The position numbers and the translations under genes are program-made. DNA of 64,000 nucleotides, taken from positions 62,001 to 126,000 of the forward strand of contig CADAHS010000004.1 of the NCBI GenBank assembly GCA_902787825.1, in the 5' to 3' direction. The DNA is from an uncultured Ruminococcus sp. Lineage in GTDB: Bacteria; Bacillota; Clostridia; Oscillospirales; Ruminococcaceae. Below are positions 24,904 through 33,664 of this stretch, one piece after another (the first letter of the stretch is position 1; each line of letters begins with the position of its first letter). The notes below the pieces were generated by a model. It saw nothing but the letters and a program-made list of their open reading frames with translations. It did not search any database and was not told where the DNA came from.

Positions 24904-26979
24904 TTATTTGATTGCAGCAATTACAACACTTCTTGGAGCAAGCGTTAGTTTATTGATTTTTCGATCAATCATTTTATTGTAATCCGTTCCGGCTTTATGT
25001 GGAACGTCGGTGTAGAATTCAACATTCCATTTGTAACCTGCGGGCAGATCAGGCAGATGCACGGGACACTTTTCCCAATATGAATTGATCCCGATAAATA
25101 CAGCGTCATCTTTTCCTTTGTCGTCCTTTCCTGCAAACATTACACCTATTACATGATCGTGATCGTTAAATGCATTATTCCACGCCCAAGTATTATGCAC
25201 GCTAACATCAGGAAAACCAAATGAACAAGGTTCTGTTGAATGTCTTATAACCGGATGTTTTTTTCTGAATGCGATCATATCACTAACAAAGTCATGAATC
25301 TCCTTGAATTGTTTTAATCTGTTCCAGTCAAGCCATGATATCTCATTGTCCTGACAATATGCGTTGTTGTTTCCAAATTGTGTATTACAGAATTCGTCGC
25401 CTGCGAAAAACATTACAGCTCCCCTGCTGCAAAGTAGGGCTGCAAAAGCATTTTTAACCATTCTAATACGAAGATCATTGACAAGTTTATTATCGGTTTC
25501 TCCTTCTATACCACAGTTCCAGCTTGTTATACTGTTATCGCCATCAGTATTGTCCCAACCATTTTCAAGATTATGCTTTTGATTGTATGAATACAGGTCA
25601 TACATTGTAAATCCATCGTGACAGGTGATAAAGTTTACCGAGGCATTATGGCTCCTTTCGGGTGGGTAAAGATCAGTTGAGCCTGTAATTCGTTGTACTG
25701 CTGCCCAGGCTTTGCAATCATCGCCTTTGAGAAAACATCTAATGTCGTCACGAAAGCGTCCATTCCATTCCGCCCAGCGATTCCATGACGGAAAGCTTCC
25801 CACCTGATAAAGTCCGCCGGCGTCCCAAGCTTCTGCGATTAGTTTAACACCGCTGAGGATCGGGTCATAAGCGATCATTTTGAGCAGCGGTGGGTTCTCA
25901 AGCGGTGTTCCATTCTCGCTCCTTCCCAGAATAGATGCAAGGTCAAATCTGAAACCGTCAACACGATATTCGATGACCCAATAACGCAGACATTCAATTA
26001 TAAACTGTTGTACAACCGGGTGGTTACAGTTCATGGTATTTCCGCAGCCGCTGAAATTTATATATTTGCCTTCTGGGGTGAGCATATAGTAAACATTGTT
26101 ATCAAGTCCCTTAAATGAGAAGATTGAGCCGTCTTCATTCCCCTCTGACGTATGGTTGAACACAACATCGAGAAAAACAAGGATACCATTTTCGTTACAG
26201 GTTCGTATCAGTGTTTTAAGCTCGTCACCCTCGTGATTATACTCTATCCCGGAAGCATAGCTTGTATTTGGTGCAAAAAAGCAGGTGGTGTTATATCCCC
26301 AATAATTAAGCAGCTTTTTACCGTTAAATTCTCTTTCTTCATAAAGTTCATCAAATTCAAAAATAGGCATAAGTTCTATTGTATTGATACCTAACTTTTT
26401 CAGATATGGGATCTTTTCAATCACACCATTGAATGTTCCGTGGTTTTTCACACCGGAAGACTTGCTTTTGGTAAAGCCCCTGACATGAAGTTCATAAATT
26501 ACAAGATCGCTGAAGTTGATATTGATCTTTTCAAAGTTTCCCCAATCAAAATTATTGTTGCATATTCTTCCATGGTAACAATCTGTTGCACCGGAACGCT
26601 TTCCCCAGACACTTTGACCTGTGACAGCCTGTGCATATGGATCAAGAATATTTGTTTTACTATTAAAAAGAAGTCCCTTTTTCGGGTCGTATTCGCCTGA
26701 AAGACGGTAGCAGTATTCTACCTCATAAATGTCAATATCATAGATCATAATTGACCAGGTATCCCCTATTCTATAACTGTCAGGGATAGGTATTTCAGCA
26801 AAAGGTTCTGTTTCTCCTCGGTTGAACAAAACAACAGAGCATGCCGTAGCATTTGATGAATGGACGGTAAAATTAACAGCGTGAAGCATAGCAGATGCAC
26901 CGTTTAGCCTATAAATACCCGGACGACACTCAAAGCCGTTGATGATATCGGTTGCTTTGTAAGTTGCTGAGTTTTTCAT
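24904..26979 (-). CDS. glgX: glycogen debranching enzyme (GlgX/isoamylase type)
   Basis: A 691-residue GH13 enzyme that cleaves alpha-1,6 branches in glycogen or limit dextrins. An N-terminal CBM48 domain (about residues 15-110) precedes the barrel. Catalytic signs are DGFRFDLAS (nucleophile Asp), LIAEAWDAGG (acid/base Glu) and NFITCHDGFTM (transition-state Asp), plus the GlgX-type EWNGRFRDDIR. Length is normal for GlgX. There is no signal peptide, consistent with cytoplasmic glycogen use. It is monocistronic, with its own promoter and terminator; no other glycogen genes are in the window. Confidence 0.93.
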   Translation of the reverse strand: MKNSATYKATDIINGFECRPGIYRLNGASAMLHAVNFTVHSSNATACSVVLFNRGETEPFAEIPIPDSYRIGDTWSIMIYDIDIYEVEYCYRLSGEYDPKKGLLFNSKTNILDPYAQAVTGQSVWGKRSGATDCYHGRICNNNFDWGNFEKININFSDLVIYELHVRGFTKSKSSGVKNHGTFNGVIEKIPYLKKLGINTIELMPIFEFDELYEEREFNGKKLLNYWGYNTTCFFAPNTSYASGIEYNHEGDELKTLIRTCNENGILVFLDVVFNHTSEGNEDGSIFSFKGLDNNVYYMLTPEGKYINFSGCGNTMNCNHPVVQQFIIECLRYWVIEYRVDGFRFDLASILGRSENGTPLENPPLLKMIAYDPILSGVKLIAEAWDAGGLYQVGSFPSWNRWAEWNGRFRDDIRCFLKGDDCKAWAAVQRITGSTDLYPPERSHNASVNFITCHDGFTMYDLYSYNQKHNLENGWDNTDGDNSITSWNCGIEGETDNKLVNDLRIRMVKNAFAALLCSRGAVMFFAGDEFCNTQFGNNNAYCQDNEISWLDWNRLKQFKEIHDFVSDMIAFRKKHPVIRHSTEPCSFGFPDVSVHNTWAWNNAFNDHDHVIGVMFAGKDDKGKDDAVFIGINSYWEKCPVHLPDLPAGYKWNVEFYTDVPHKAGTDYNKMIDRKINKLTLAPRSVVIAAIK

Positions 26980-27031
26980 TATAACACCAACCTTTTTAGT
27001 TCTATAAGAATAGTTAAGATACTACATATAT

Positions 27032-27060
27032 ATCATATCATAAAACTCAAAATTAGTCAA
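27032..27060 (-). promoter_or_regulatory. sigma-A promoter of glgX
   Basis: On minus, TTGACT (27060-27055), 17 bp, TATGAT (27037-27032), 52 bp upstream of the ATG. The rest of this 334-bp gap holds a palindrome and a terminator, listed separately, and no gene that I can support. Confidence 0.75.
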
Positions 27061-27122
27061 TTAATCAAAAAAAGCTCCTTGGTAAGTGCTGTACTTATAC
27101 AGAAGCATTATAAGTGTTTTTG

Positions 27123-27155
27123 GGGGAAAACCCTTTTGCAAAAGGGTTATTCCCC
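27123..27155. repeat. G/C-run palindromic intergenic element
   Basis: A perfect 20-bp palindrome AACCCTTTTGCAAAAGGGTT (27129-27148) is extended by GGGGAA (27123-27128) and TTCCCC (27150-27155) with one extra A. There is almost no loop. The flanks (a T run before, and GCCCC, TTTCC, AAAACTCTT after) look like part of a larger dispersed element, but this cannot be shown from one copy. Confidence 0.5.
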
Positions 27156-27182
27156 AAGCCCCTTTCCTAAAACTCTTAATGA

Positions 27183-27222
27183 TTTTTTAACCCCGATGGA
27201 TAAAACCATCGGGGTTAAAAAA
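27183..27222. terminator. strong bidirectional terminator after ribU
   Basis: TTTTTTAACCCCGATGG (27183-27199), loop ATAAAA, CCATCGGGGTTAAAAAA (27206-27222). The 17-bp stem is perfect and ends in T runs on both strands. It is 92 bp beyond the ribU stop and serves that minus-strand transcript. Confidence 0.85.
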
Positions 27223-27313
27223 TAGTTATGGTCAAAAAATGCGGCTGGGAAACAGTCATGATTTATATAACTTCTATATAGGTACTACCCTTATAAGAAG
27301 CTTTTTTGAATAA

Positions 27314-27922
27314 TTAATTTTTATTGCTTTTGAGTATCGGTGAAAGCGGTTTATAGACAAACAGAGTTATCAACGAGCAAAGTACCCCTTTTATAAGCGT
27401 GAATGGAAGATTGAAAATGCAAAGAGCTGCAAAGATATTCTTCACATCTGGCATAATTGCTTTGTATGCTCCAAGAATTGCAGCTTCTCCGCCGTAAGCC
27501 TTAAAGTATATCGGATAAACTATAAAATAGTTGAGTGGTAGGCTTATAAGAGCAAAGGCTGACATACCGATAAGTGTTGCCACGATCGCACCTTTTTTTG
27601 TTTTATTCCGTTTATAGATCATTGCTGCGACAAGAACAAAAACCGCACTTGTAACAAAATCAAAGATATCCCCTATTCCCATCGTTGTTCCAAAGCCTTT
27701 GATCAGAACATGAATAAGGTTTTTTAGCAAGCATACGACTACACCTTCAATAGGTCCGAGCGCAAAGCCTGTAAGCATAGAGATGACATTTGAAAAGTCG
27801 AGTTTGATAAAACTTGGCATTAACGGAACTGAAAAATCAAGGTAGTAAACTACAGTTGCGATTGCGGTCATCATACCGATTATAACCATTTTTCTTGTCG
27901 AAAAGCTTTTTTTGTTGTTCAT
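27314..27922 (-). CDS. ribU: riboflavin ECF transporter S component RibU
   Basis: RibU is the membrane substrate-binding subunit of the ECF riboflavin importer and works with the shared EcfA/T module, which is not in the window. The 202-residue product has about six membrane helices, with KMVIIGMMTAIATVVYYLDF near the N-terminus and KLDFSNVISMLTGFALGP, conserved in RibU. The FMN riboswitch upstream makes the substrate assignment firm. The ATG at 27922 has GGAGGAA 7 bp upstream; a longer frame runs into the riboswitch terminator. Confidence 0.94.
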   Translation of the reverse strand: MNNKKSFSTRKMVIIGMMTAIATVVYYLDFSVPLMPSFIKLDFSNVISMLTGFALGPIEGVVVCLLKNLIHVLIKGFGTTMGIGDIFDFVTSAVFVLVAAMIYKRNKTKKGAIVATLIGMSAFALISLPLNYFIVYPIYFKAYGGEAAILGAYKAIMPDVKNIFAALCIFNLPFTLIKGVLCSLITLFVYKPLSPILKSNKN

Positions 27923-27972
27923 AGATATTCCTCCAATAACATAATTATCGGGAGAAACAGCAGTAAGGTCAA

Positions 27973-28001
27973 ATAAAAAAGCCCTGAACACATCAGGGCT
28001 T
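27973..28001 (-). terminator. riboswitch-controlled terminator of ribU
   Basis: On minus, AAGCCCTGA (28001-27993), loop TGTGT, TCAGGGCTT (27987-27979), then TTTT (27978-27975). It lies between the FMN aptamer and ribU and is the expression platform: FMN binding should favour it and stop transcription. Confidence 0.88.
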
Positions 28002-28021
28002 AATGATAACAAATCTTCTGT

Positions 28022-28142
28022 CATTTCTTCCATCCGGACTTTACCGTTGGTATCGGGATCTCACCGATTCAGCGCATTATGCGGTCGTGGACTAAGGCAA
28101 AGCCTATCACCACCAGTGTGGAATTTCACCACCCCTGAAATA
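28022..28142 (-). ncRNA. FMN riboswitch (RFN element)
   Basis: Read on minus, the segment has the RFN core: CAGGGGTGGTGAAATTCC at the 5' side, then GGTGGTGA, AGTCCACGA, ATCGGTGAGATCCCGAT, and the closing AAAGTCCGGATGGAAGAA near 28022. This order is diagnostic of the FMN aptamer. It controls ribU through the terminator just downstream, so riboflavin uptake is shut off when FMN is abundant. Confidence 0.95.
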
Positions 28143-28172
28143 CAAAAACCAAATATACAATTCAGAATTTTA

Positions 28173-28583
28173 TCACTGATCGTCGTCCTCGTCAAAATCA
28201 AACTCCAGCTTTTCACCGCAGTTCGGACAATCCATAGAGCCGTCAGCTATGATATTTTCACCGATCATGATCCTGTCGCCGCAGCTTGGACAAATGCACT
28301 CATACATTTCTTCGTCATCATCGCAGAAATCACAATCACATTCATCGTCTTCATCTTCATCAAGCTCATAATAATCTTCTTCAAGCTCGCCAAGATCCTC
28401 ATCAAGCGCATCTACCAGATCAACAGTCTGATCTACCTCCTCAGCGATATCTTCGATAGCTTCTGCCATTTCTTCAAGAATGTCAGACATAAGCATGATT
28501 ATCTTACCTTCGTTTGTGGAATCGTCAATTTTAAGACCTTCCATTAAACCTTTGAGATAAGCTACCTTATTGCTAAGCTCCAT
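28173..28583 (-). CDS. CD1247-type acidic zinc-ribbon protein
   Basis: A 136-residue, highly acidic protein. The N-terminus (MELSNKVAYLKGLMEGLKI) matches the domain named after Clostridioides CD1247; a coiled-coil-like acidic middle follows, then CDCDFC and a zinc ribbon CPSCGDRI...CPNCGEKL. The function is unknown. It lies 32 bp downstream of efp and probably shares its transcript. A GGAGG site 10 bp upstream supports the start. Confidence 0.85.
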   Translation of the reverse strand: MELSNKVAYLKGLMEGLKIDDSTNEGKIIMLMSDILEEMAEAIEDIAEEVDQTVDLVDALDEDLGELEEDYYELDEDEDDECDCDFCDDDEEMYECICPSCGDRIMIGENIIADGSMDCPNCGEKLEFDFDEDDDQ

Positions 28584-28615
28584 AGTCAGCCCTCCTTAAT
28601 ATAATTAATATTAAA

Positions 28616-29173
28616 TTATGCTCTTTCCATGTACTCACAGGTACGAGTGTCAATCCTGATCTTGTCTCCGGTGTTGATGAACAGAGGAACTCTGATCTCG
28701 GCACCTGTTTCAACTGTTGCAGGTTTTGTAGCATTTGTAGCTGTATCGCCCTTGATACCCGGCTCTGTATCAGTAACCTCAAGCTCTACAAAATAAGGAG
28801 GCTCAACGCCAAATACCTGACCCTTATAAGAAAGTATCTTACAGATCATATTCTCCTTAACAAACTTGAAGTTGTCAGAAAGCTCCTTGCTGTTTACAGG
28901 AATAAGCTCGTAGGACTCAGGATCCATGAAATAGTAAAGATCGCCGTCACTATAAGAATACTCCATATCTTTCCTCTCAACATAAGCGGTTGGGAATTTA
29001 GCAGTTGGATTGTATGTTTTTTCAATTACAGAACCACTGATAACGTTCTTGACCTTTGCTCTTACAAATGCAGCACCCTTTCCAGGCTTAACGTGCTGGA
29101 ACTCAACGATCTGCATTACGTTGCCGTCCTCTTCAAAAGTCATTCCGTTCCTGAAATCACCTGCTGTTACCAT
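28616..29173 (-). CDS. efp: elongation factor P
   Basis: EF-P rescues ribosomes stalled at consecutive prolines. The 185-residue product has the three beta-barrel domains, an N-terminal [13 protein letters not shown], the loop [14 protein letters not shown] with Lys at the modification site, and the C-terminal [17 protein letters not shown]. Lysine at the loop tip fits the Bacillus-type route rather than the EpmA or arginine types; modifying enzymes are not here. The ATG at 29173 has GGAGG 8 bp upstream, ruling out a longer frame. Confidence 0.97.
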   Translation of the reverse strand: MVTAGDFRNGMTFEEDGNVMQIVEFQHVKPGKGAAFVRAKVKNVISGSVIEKTYNPTAKFPTAYVERKDMEYSYSDGDLYYFMDPESYELIPVNSKELSDNFKFVKENMICKILSYKGQVFGVEPPYFVELEVTDTEPGIKGDTATNATKPATVETGAEIRVPLFINTGDKIRIDTRTCEYMERA

Positions 29174-29244
29174 ATTATAAAACCTCCATAAAAATATTCG
29201 GGTGAAAAGAATGTACCAACACATGGGCACATATCTACATAATA

Positions 29245-29273
29245 ATTTTAACACATTTCAGATTATAATGCAA
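29245..29273 (-). promoter_or_regulatory. sigma-A promoter of efp operon
   Basis: On minus, TTGCAT (29273-29268), 17 bp, TAAAAT (29250-29245), 72 bp upstream of the efp ATG. Confidence 0.6.
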
Positions 29274-29325
29274 CCCTTTTGACGATATTTATCAGATTTT
29301 AATACTTTTTTTACAAGATAGAGTA

Positions 29326-29991
29326 TCAGATATAGTTTTTGGTTCTGTTCATATCGGTCTCGAGGTCGGGATAATCAGCCTTGAGATTATCTAAAAGTGT
29401 CGTGATAAGCTCTTTGTTTTCTCTGACTTTCAGAAATTCATCAGTAGTAATTCCAACAAGCTGAACAAAATCAAGTCTGCCGTAAATTGTTTCTCTGCCT
29501 TTGACCTCGGTATCAGCGACAATAAGCAGAGCGGTTATCTTGCTTTCGGGCTTGCTGAGATTTAACGACTGCGGATCTTTGACATTGCCGACATACTCTC
29601 CGGGCTCAAACCAACTCTTACTTGTGAATGTGTATCTTGCGAGGTTGCTCATCATATTCATTGCCCATATGCAGTTATTCGGCTCGGTATCCTTGAGCTT
29701 TATCGTCATTTCGTAGCCCCACTTGCTGAACTTGCCTCCAAAGCTTTCCTCGTCATAATAAAGCTCGCTCATTCCAAAGGTTACAACGTGCGAATAGCCT
29801 TTTGGTGACGGATATGCGCTGAACCCGTCAAGATACTCGTTGCCGCCGAACATAGCGCGGCTTTGTATAGTAGTGCCGAAATGCTCGGGCTTGGTGTCAC
29901 CGTATACCTCAGAAAAAGCAGCTTCGATCTCGTCCCAACCGGGTGCGAAATCTTCATCGTCTGCTTTTGCTTTGAACTCTTCAAGTGTCAT
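29326..29991 (-). CDS. suppressor of fused (SUFU) domain protein
   Basis: A 221-residue protein with the bacterial SUFU pattern: HFGTTIQSRAMFGG near residue 37, SHVVTFGMSELYYDE, GYEMTIKL, and FVQLVGITTDEF near the C-terminus. Bacterial SUFU proteins have no settled role; many act as immunity proteins beside polymorphic toxins, but no toxin gene adjoins. It follows pepP by 13 bp and is the last gene of the yqeG-to-pepP group. Confidence 0.85.
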   Translation of the reverse strand: MTLEEFKAKADDEDFAPGWDEIEAAFSEVYGDTKPEHFGTTIQSRAMFGGNEYLDGFSAYPSPKGYSHVVTFGMSELYYDEESFGGKFSKWGYEMTIKLKDTEPNNCIWAMNMMSNLARYTFTSKSWFEPGEYVGNVKDPQSLNLSKPESKITALLIVADTEVKGRETIYGRLDFVQLVGITTDEFLKVRENKELITTLLDNLKADYPDLETDMNRTKNYI

Positions 29992-30004
29992 TATTATCCT
30001 CTTT

Positions 30005-31069
30005 TCAGATAATAATAAGTTGTTTTTCTGCCTTTGTTATATTTTCACAGCCGTTGTTTTTTACGACAACAAAATCTTCTATACGAACACCGAATTCGCC
30101 CTCAAGGTAAATTCCCGGCTCGACTGTTACTATTGAGTTTTCATGGAGAATATCCTCTTTACTGGGCGATGCATATGGCATTTCGTGAATTTCCATACCA
30201 ACGCCGTGTCCGAGTGAATGACCAAAGTTATTACCAAATCCCTCTTTGCATATTATTTCACGAGCCACATTATCAAGTTCCCTGCCGGATATTCCGGATC
30301 TGACTGTATTAAGTGCGGCAAGTTGAGCTTTAAGAACTATATCATAGATCATATGCATTTTTTCATTTGGTTTGCCTACGCAAAATGTTCTGGTCATATC
30401 GCTGTGGTATCCGTTTACAACTGCACCAAAATCGAGGAGAACGAATTCACCTTTCTGAATTGGTTTATCTGACGGCACACCATGAGGCAGAGAAGTATTG
30501 CTTCCGCTGAGAGCGATGGTGTCAAAGGAAATCTCCTCGGCACCATGGCTGAGCATAAAATAATCAAGTTCAAGCTGCACTTCCCTTTCGGTCTTGCCTT
30601 CCTTAACAAAGTCAAGAATATGCTCGAAGCCTTTTTCGGCGATACGCTGAGCAGCGATAATACAATCTATCTCGTCCTGAGATTTTATCATTCTAAGCTT
30701 TCTGATAAGCCTTGAAAATCTATTATCTGAAGATACAGACGCCTTTAATGCGGTTTTGTAATTGTTGAGCTGATCAACAGTACAGGTCTCGGTGTCGACT
30801 GAAACAGATGAAGCTGAGTGCATAGTAATAAGCTCGTTTATCTGATGATACAGTCTGTTTTGCAATATGACCTCACAGCCCTTAGCAGTCCTTTTAGCTT
30901 TTTCGATATATCTGAAATCAATGATAAGGTAAGCCTTATCTTTAAAAACAACAAGCGTTCCATCGCTTGATTTCATACCTGTGAAATATCTGCGATTGAC
31001 AGTGTCGTTTATTATTCCGCAGTCACATATATCGTTAAGGCTGTTCATGAGTTGTTGGATATGGGTCAT
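30005..31069 (-). CDS. Xaa-Pro aminopeptidase (M24 family)
   Basis: A 354-residue metallopeptidase of the creatinase/aminopeptidase P fold. The metal ligands are visible: the Asp pair in LLDFGAVVNGYHSDMTRTF, His in FGHSLGHGVGMEIHE, Glu in VTVEPGIYLEG and Glu in VRIEDF. It removes N-terminal residues before proline. The ATG at 31069 overlaps the aroQ stop (ATGA), so the start inside aroQ at 31168 is rejected. In Firmicutes this gene commonly lies next to aroQ and efp, as here. Confidence 0.94.
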   Translation of the reverse strand: MTHIQQLMNSLNDICDCGIINDTVNRRYFTGMKSSDGTLVVFKDKAYLIIDFRYIEKAKRTAKGCEVILQNRLYHQINELITMHSASSVSVDTETCTVDQLNNYKTALKASVSSDNRFSRLIRKLRMIKSQDEIDCIIAAQRIAEKGFEHILDFVKEGKTEREVQLELDYFMLSHGAEEISFDTIALSGSNTSLPHGVPSDKPIQKGEFVLLDFGAVVNGYHSDMTRTFCVGKPNEKMHMIYDIVLKAQLAALNTVRSGISGRELDNVAREIICKEGFGNNFGHSLGHGVGMEIHEMPYASPSKEDILHENSIVTVEPGIYLEGEFGVRIEDFVVVKNNGCENITKAEKQLIII

Positions 31070-31524
31070 TTTATTCCACTGCTTTCCTGAGCTTTCCATT
31101 GATAGAAAAGTGCGTCCACTGCAAGTATATATGACTGTTTCCCGAATCCGCATATTGAACCGCTGCAAACTGGTGCGATAACAGATCTGGATCGAAACTC
31201 GTCTCTTGCGTTGATGTTGCTCATATGTACCTCGATGACAGGGATCTTTATTGCAGCGATAGCATCTCTTATCGCATAGCTGTAATGGGTATACGCACCA
31301 GCATTCAGAATAACGCCGTCAAAAGACTTCCTTGCGAGATGCAGCGTATCTATGATCTCGCCTTCGTGATTTGACTGGAACACCTCACAATGAAATTGTT
31401 TAGTTATAGCGTGCTCAATGATCTCATTATTAATGCTTTCGTAGCTGTCAGAGCCATAAACGCCCGGCTCTCGTTCCCCAAGAAGGTTAAGGTTTGGTCC
31501 GTGGATAACAAGTATTTTTTTCAT
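31066..31524 (-). CDS. aroQ: type II 3-dehydroquinate dehydratase
   Basis: AroQ dehydrates 3-dehydroquinate in the shikimate pathway. The 152-residue product has HGPNLNLLGEREPGVYG with the catalytic tyrosine, NAGAYTHYSYAIRDAI, and EVHMSNINARDEFR. Length is typical. It sits 11 bp after the AP-endonuclease-like gene and overlaps pepP. Confidence 0.97.
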   Translation of the reverse strand: MKKILVIHGPNLNLLGEREPGVYGSDSYESINNEIIEHAITKQFHCEVFQSNHEGEIIDTLHLARKSFDGVILNAGAYTHYSYAIRDAIAAIKIPVIEVHMSNINARDEFRSRSVIAPVCSGSICGFGKQSYILAVDALFYQWKAQESSGIK

Positions 31525-31535
31525 GCTTTTTCTCC

Positions 31536-32390
31536 TTATTTTACAGACAGATAGTACTTTTTCATAGTCAATGCGTCCTTGTCCTGAGTACCTGCACTTT
31601 CGCAGACAAAGATCGGACTTAGTCCTTTTTTTGCAACGATCTCCATTAAGGGTTCATAATCAGGTCCATAACCCTGGTTATCGTCAAACGTCAAGTGCTT
31701 TTTTTCTCCGCCAGGATCAGTGAACATTATCTTTGAAAAATGGCTATGGAACACTTTTGCTCTGTCACTTCCAATAGCGTTTTCGATCTCATTGATAATG
31801 CTTTCATATTCAGCTTTCCCTTTGATATAGCCGAACTCCCTTGCGTTGAGATGTCCGAAGTCAATGCAGGGTAAAAATGTATCATCGAGCTTGCAAAGTT
31901 CCAGAACCTCATGCAGATTTCCAAGCTGGTTTACCTTGCCCATTGTTTCGGGACAGAAAACTATATCCTCAAAACCCTGTTCAACGGCAGCTTTTCTGGC
32001 ACGGGTAATAGTGTCTTTAGCAAGTTCAAGCGCCTCTTCCCTGCTGATCTTTGCGCAGGATCCCGAATGGATAACGATTCTCTGAGCGCCAAGCCTTTTA
32101 GCTGCATCGCACGACTGTAGTATGTAGTTTATGCTGTTATCACGCTTTTCCGGCTCTATACTTGAAAGTGATATGAAATACGGTGCGTGAAGGGAGAGCG
32201 TGATGTTGTGCTGTGCGGCTTTTTCTCTAAGTGATATGGCGGTCTTATCGCTGACCTTTACTCCCCTTCCGCACTGATATTCATAGTGATCGAGCCCCAT
32301 TTTTTCAAGATAACCCGGTGCTTTGATCGTGGATTTATAATTGGCGCCAAAATATTCGCTGTTTCCTGCTGGTCCGAATCTTGCCGGCAT
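31536..32390 (-). CDS. nfo: deoxyribonuclease IV / AP endonuclease family 2
   Basis: A 284-residue TIM-barrel protein with the Nfo-type zinc ligands: LSLHAPYFISL, RIVIHSGS, VFCPETMGK, PCIDFGHLNARE, KVFHSHFSKI and the later GGEKKHLTF and ESAGT. Nfo cuts DNA at abasic sites. The family also contains sugar isomerases, but the CIDFGH and HSHF pattern favours the endonuclease. The ATG at 32390 has GGAGG 7 bp upstream; a GTG six bases further upstream is too close to that site. Confidence 0.88.
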   Translation of the reverse strand: MPARFGPAGNSEYFGANYKSTIKAPGYLEKMGLDHYEYQCGRGVKVSDKTAISLREKAAQHNITLSLHAPYFISLSSIEPEKRDNSINYILQSCDAAKRLGAQRIVIHSGSCAKISREEALELAKDTITRARKAAVEQGFEDIVFCPETMGKVNQLGNLHEVLELCKLDDTFLPCIDFGHLNAREFGYIKGKAEYESIINEIENAIGSDRAKVFHSHFSKIMFTDPGGEKKHLTFDDNQGYGPDYEPLMEIVAKKGLSPIFVCESAGTQDKDALTMKKYYLSVK

Positions 32391-32392
32391 AT

Positions 32393-32896
32393 TCACACCT
32401 CCCTTATGATCTGTTTTCTGCTTGGCAGAAGCGGTTTTTCAAGTGTTCTTTTTATACGAAATGGCAAGCTGGTCTCCGGCTCTAAAGGATAAACAAAGCA
32501 GGAGCGCACTCCTGCAAGATTTGCTCCCATTATATCGGTAAATATCTGATCTCCGATCGCAGCAATATCACATTTGTTTTCTCCGAGCCTTTTTACAGCC
32601 TCATTTATTCCATAGGTAAGTGGCTTTCTGCCGTTTGCAACATAATCAAGGTCAAGCAAACGTGCAAATGGCTCCACTCTCGGCGGCTTATTATTTGATA
32701 CGATAATAAGCTTTATTCCTGCTTTTTTTACTCTTGTCAGCCAATCAATACTTGATTTCTGCGGTATTGGATTATTATGTGTTGTAAGTGTATTATCAAT
32801 ATCCAGGATAATGCCCCTGATATGCTTTTTCTTTAGAAATCTGACGGTTATGCCGGTTATATCGTTAAATACATAGGTTGGCTTAAAAAACAACAT
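32393..32896 (-). CDS. YqeG family HAD IIIA phosphatase
   Basis: A 167-residue HAD-superfamily hydrolase with the nucleophile motif LDIDNTLTTHN near residue 31, motif II VSNNKP, and the AAIGDQIFTDIMGAN motif. YqeG-like proteins are related to phosphatidylglycerophosphate phosphatases; the Bacillus role is unclear. The GGAGAG site a few bases upstream supports the start. The stop lies 3 bp before the downstream nfo ATG. Confidence 0.93.
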   Translation of the reverse strand: MLFFKPTYVFNDITGITVRFLKKKHIRGIILDIDNTLTTHNNPIPQKSSIDWLTRVKKAGIKLIIVSNNKPPRVEPFARLLDLDYVANGRKPLTYGINEAVKRLGENKCDIAAIGDQIFTDIMGANLAGVRSCFVYPLEPETSLPFRIKRTLEKPLLPSRKQIIREV

Positions 32897-33149
32897 TTTA
32901 CTCTCCTGTATATAATATGTCCCCTGTCCTCTCCCTCGCCTAAACAGTCAGTGCGTCGGTAGTAAGTGTTAAATAGGAATAACATTACATTTGTAGCATT
33001 GATGGGAATAAGCTTTAGATATGCATCCCCCAGAGATGCCCGATGAGCACTCATTCTCACTCAGTGCCCAGAGATCAGCACTCGCCCTGTTTTGGTTACC
33101 TGCATTATTATACATCACACAACAGCCTTCAGCTGTAGTATGGGTCTGG
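32897..33149 (-). other. 253-bp gap with structured, repeat-bearing sequence
   Basis: No gene that I can support. It contains an imperfect tandem pair: CCCAGAGAT...AGCACTC at 33029-33052 and again at 33067-33083, a small hairpin (ACAGC/GCTGT near 33122-33136), GCATC/GATGC near 33023-33039, and a possible -10 TATAAT on minus at 33112-33107 without a clear -35. G+C is higher than in nearby gaps. It may be the 5' leader of yqeG or a small RNA. Confidence 0.35.
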
Positions 33150-33602
33150 TCATAATAGTTCTGTGGTCCAGTTAAGTTCCTGGATTTTTGTGTCTGTTTC
33201 ACGGTACGCTTTGGACATCATATCTATCTGTTTTTGCAAAGCTCTTACATCAACAGAAGGCTGTATTTTGATCTCAGTTTTAGTTATCCTGTTTACAACT
33301 GCGCTGGCACTGTTGAGAAAATCTCTGTATATCCCAAGCTTCTGCGCAAGAACGTCTTTATGAGCGATCAGTTCGGTAATACTGACTGACCCATCTTTTG
33401 CATAACAGTTTGTCTTATTGATCCTTGCAATAAGCTCCTCAAGTCTCTGAACACAAAAATTCAGCTCTTTTAAAAGTTCGTTCGGATCTTCGGCAGGCTT
33501 TTCTCCCTCCTGCACCTTAGAATTATTGAGAAGTCTCGCTTTCAGTTGTGCGATCCTCCTTTGAATATCAGCTCTTTCATTAAGGGCTTCTGCAAGTTTC
33601 AT
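33150..33602 (-). CDS. DIP1984 family protein
   Basis: A 150-residue helical protein with the DIP1984 pattern: MKLAEALNERADIQRRIAQL at the start, an INKTN segment in the middle, and the C-terminal TKIQELNWTTELL. Relatives are labelled septicolysin, a name without firm support; the function is unknown. AAGGAGG 7 bp upstream decides the start. It follows the rpsU terminator. Confidence 0.88.
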   Translation of the reverse strand: MKLAEALNERADIQRRIAQLKARLLNNSKVQEGEKPAEDPNELLKELNFCVQRLEELIARINKTNCYAKDGSVSITELIAHKDVLAQKLGIYRDFLNSASAVVNRITKTEIKIQPSVDVRALQKQIDMMSKAYRETDTKIQELNWTTELL

Positions 33603-33626
33603 TTAATAACCTCCTTTTTTCAAAGA

Positions 33627-33654
33627 AAAAGCGGACATAAAAATGCCCGCTTTT
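33627..33654 (-). terminator. terminator after rpsU
   Basis: On minus, AAAAGCGGGCAT (33654-33643), loop TTTT, ATGTCCGCTTTT (33638-33627), 12 pairs with one G-T, followed by TCTTTG. It lies 10 bp past the rpsU stop; readthrough could reach the DIP1984 gene. Confidence 0.85.
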
Positions 33655-33664
33655 AAAACTATTA

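Noticed and set aside
32969..33202. 77-codon frame with several cysteines on minus
   Set aside because: It starts inside the DIP1984 gene in another frame, has no ribosome binding site, and its composition follows the repeats in the gap.
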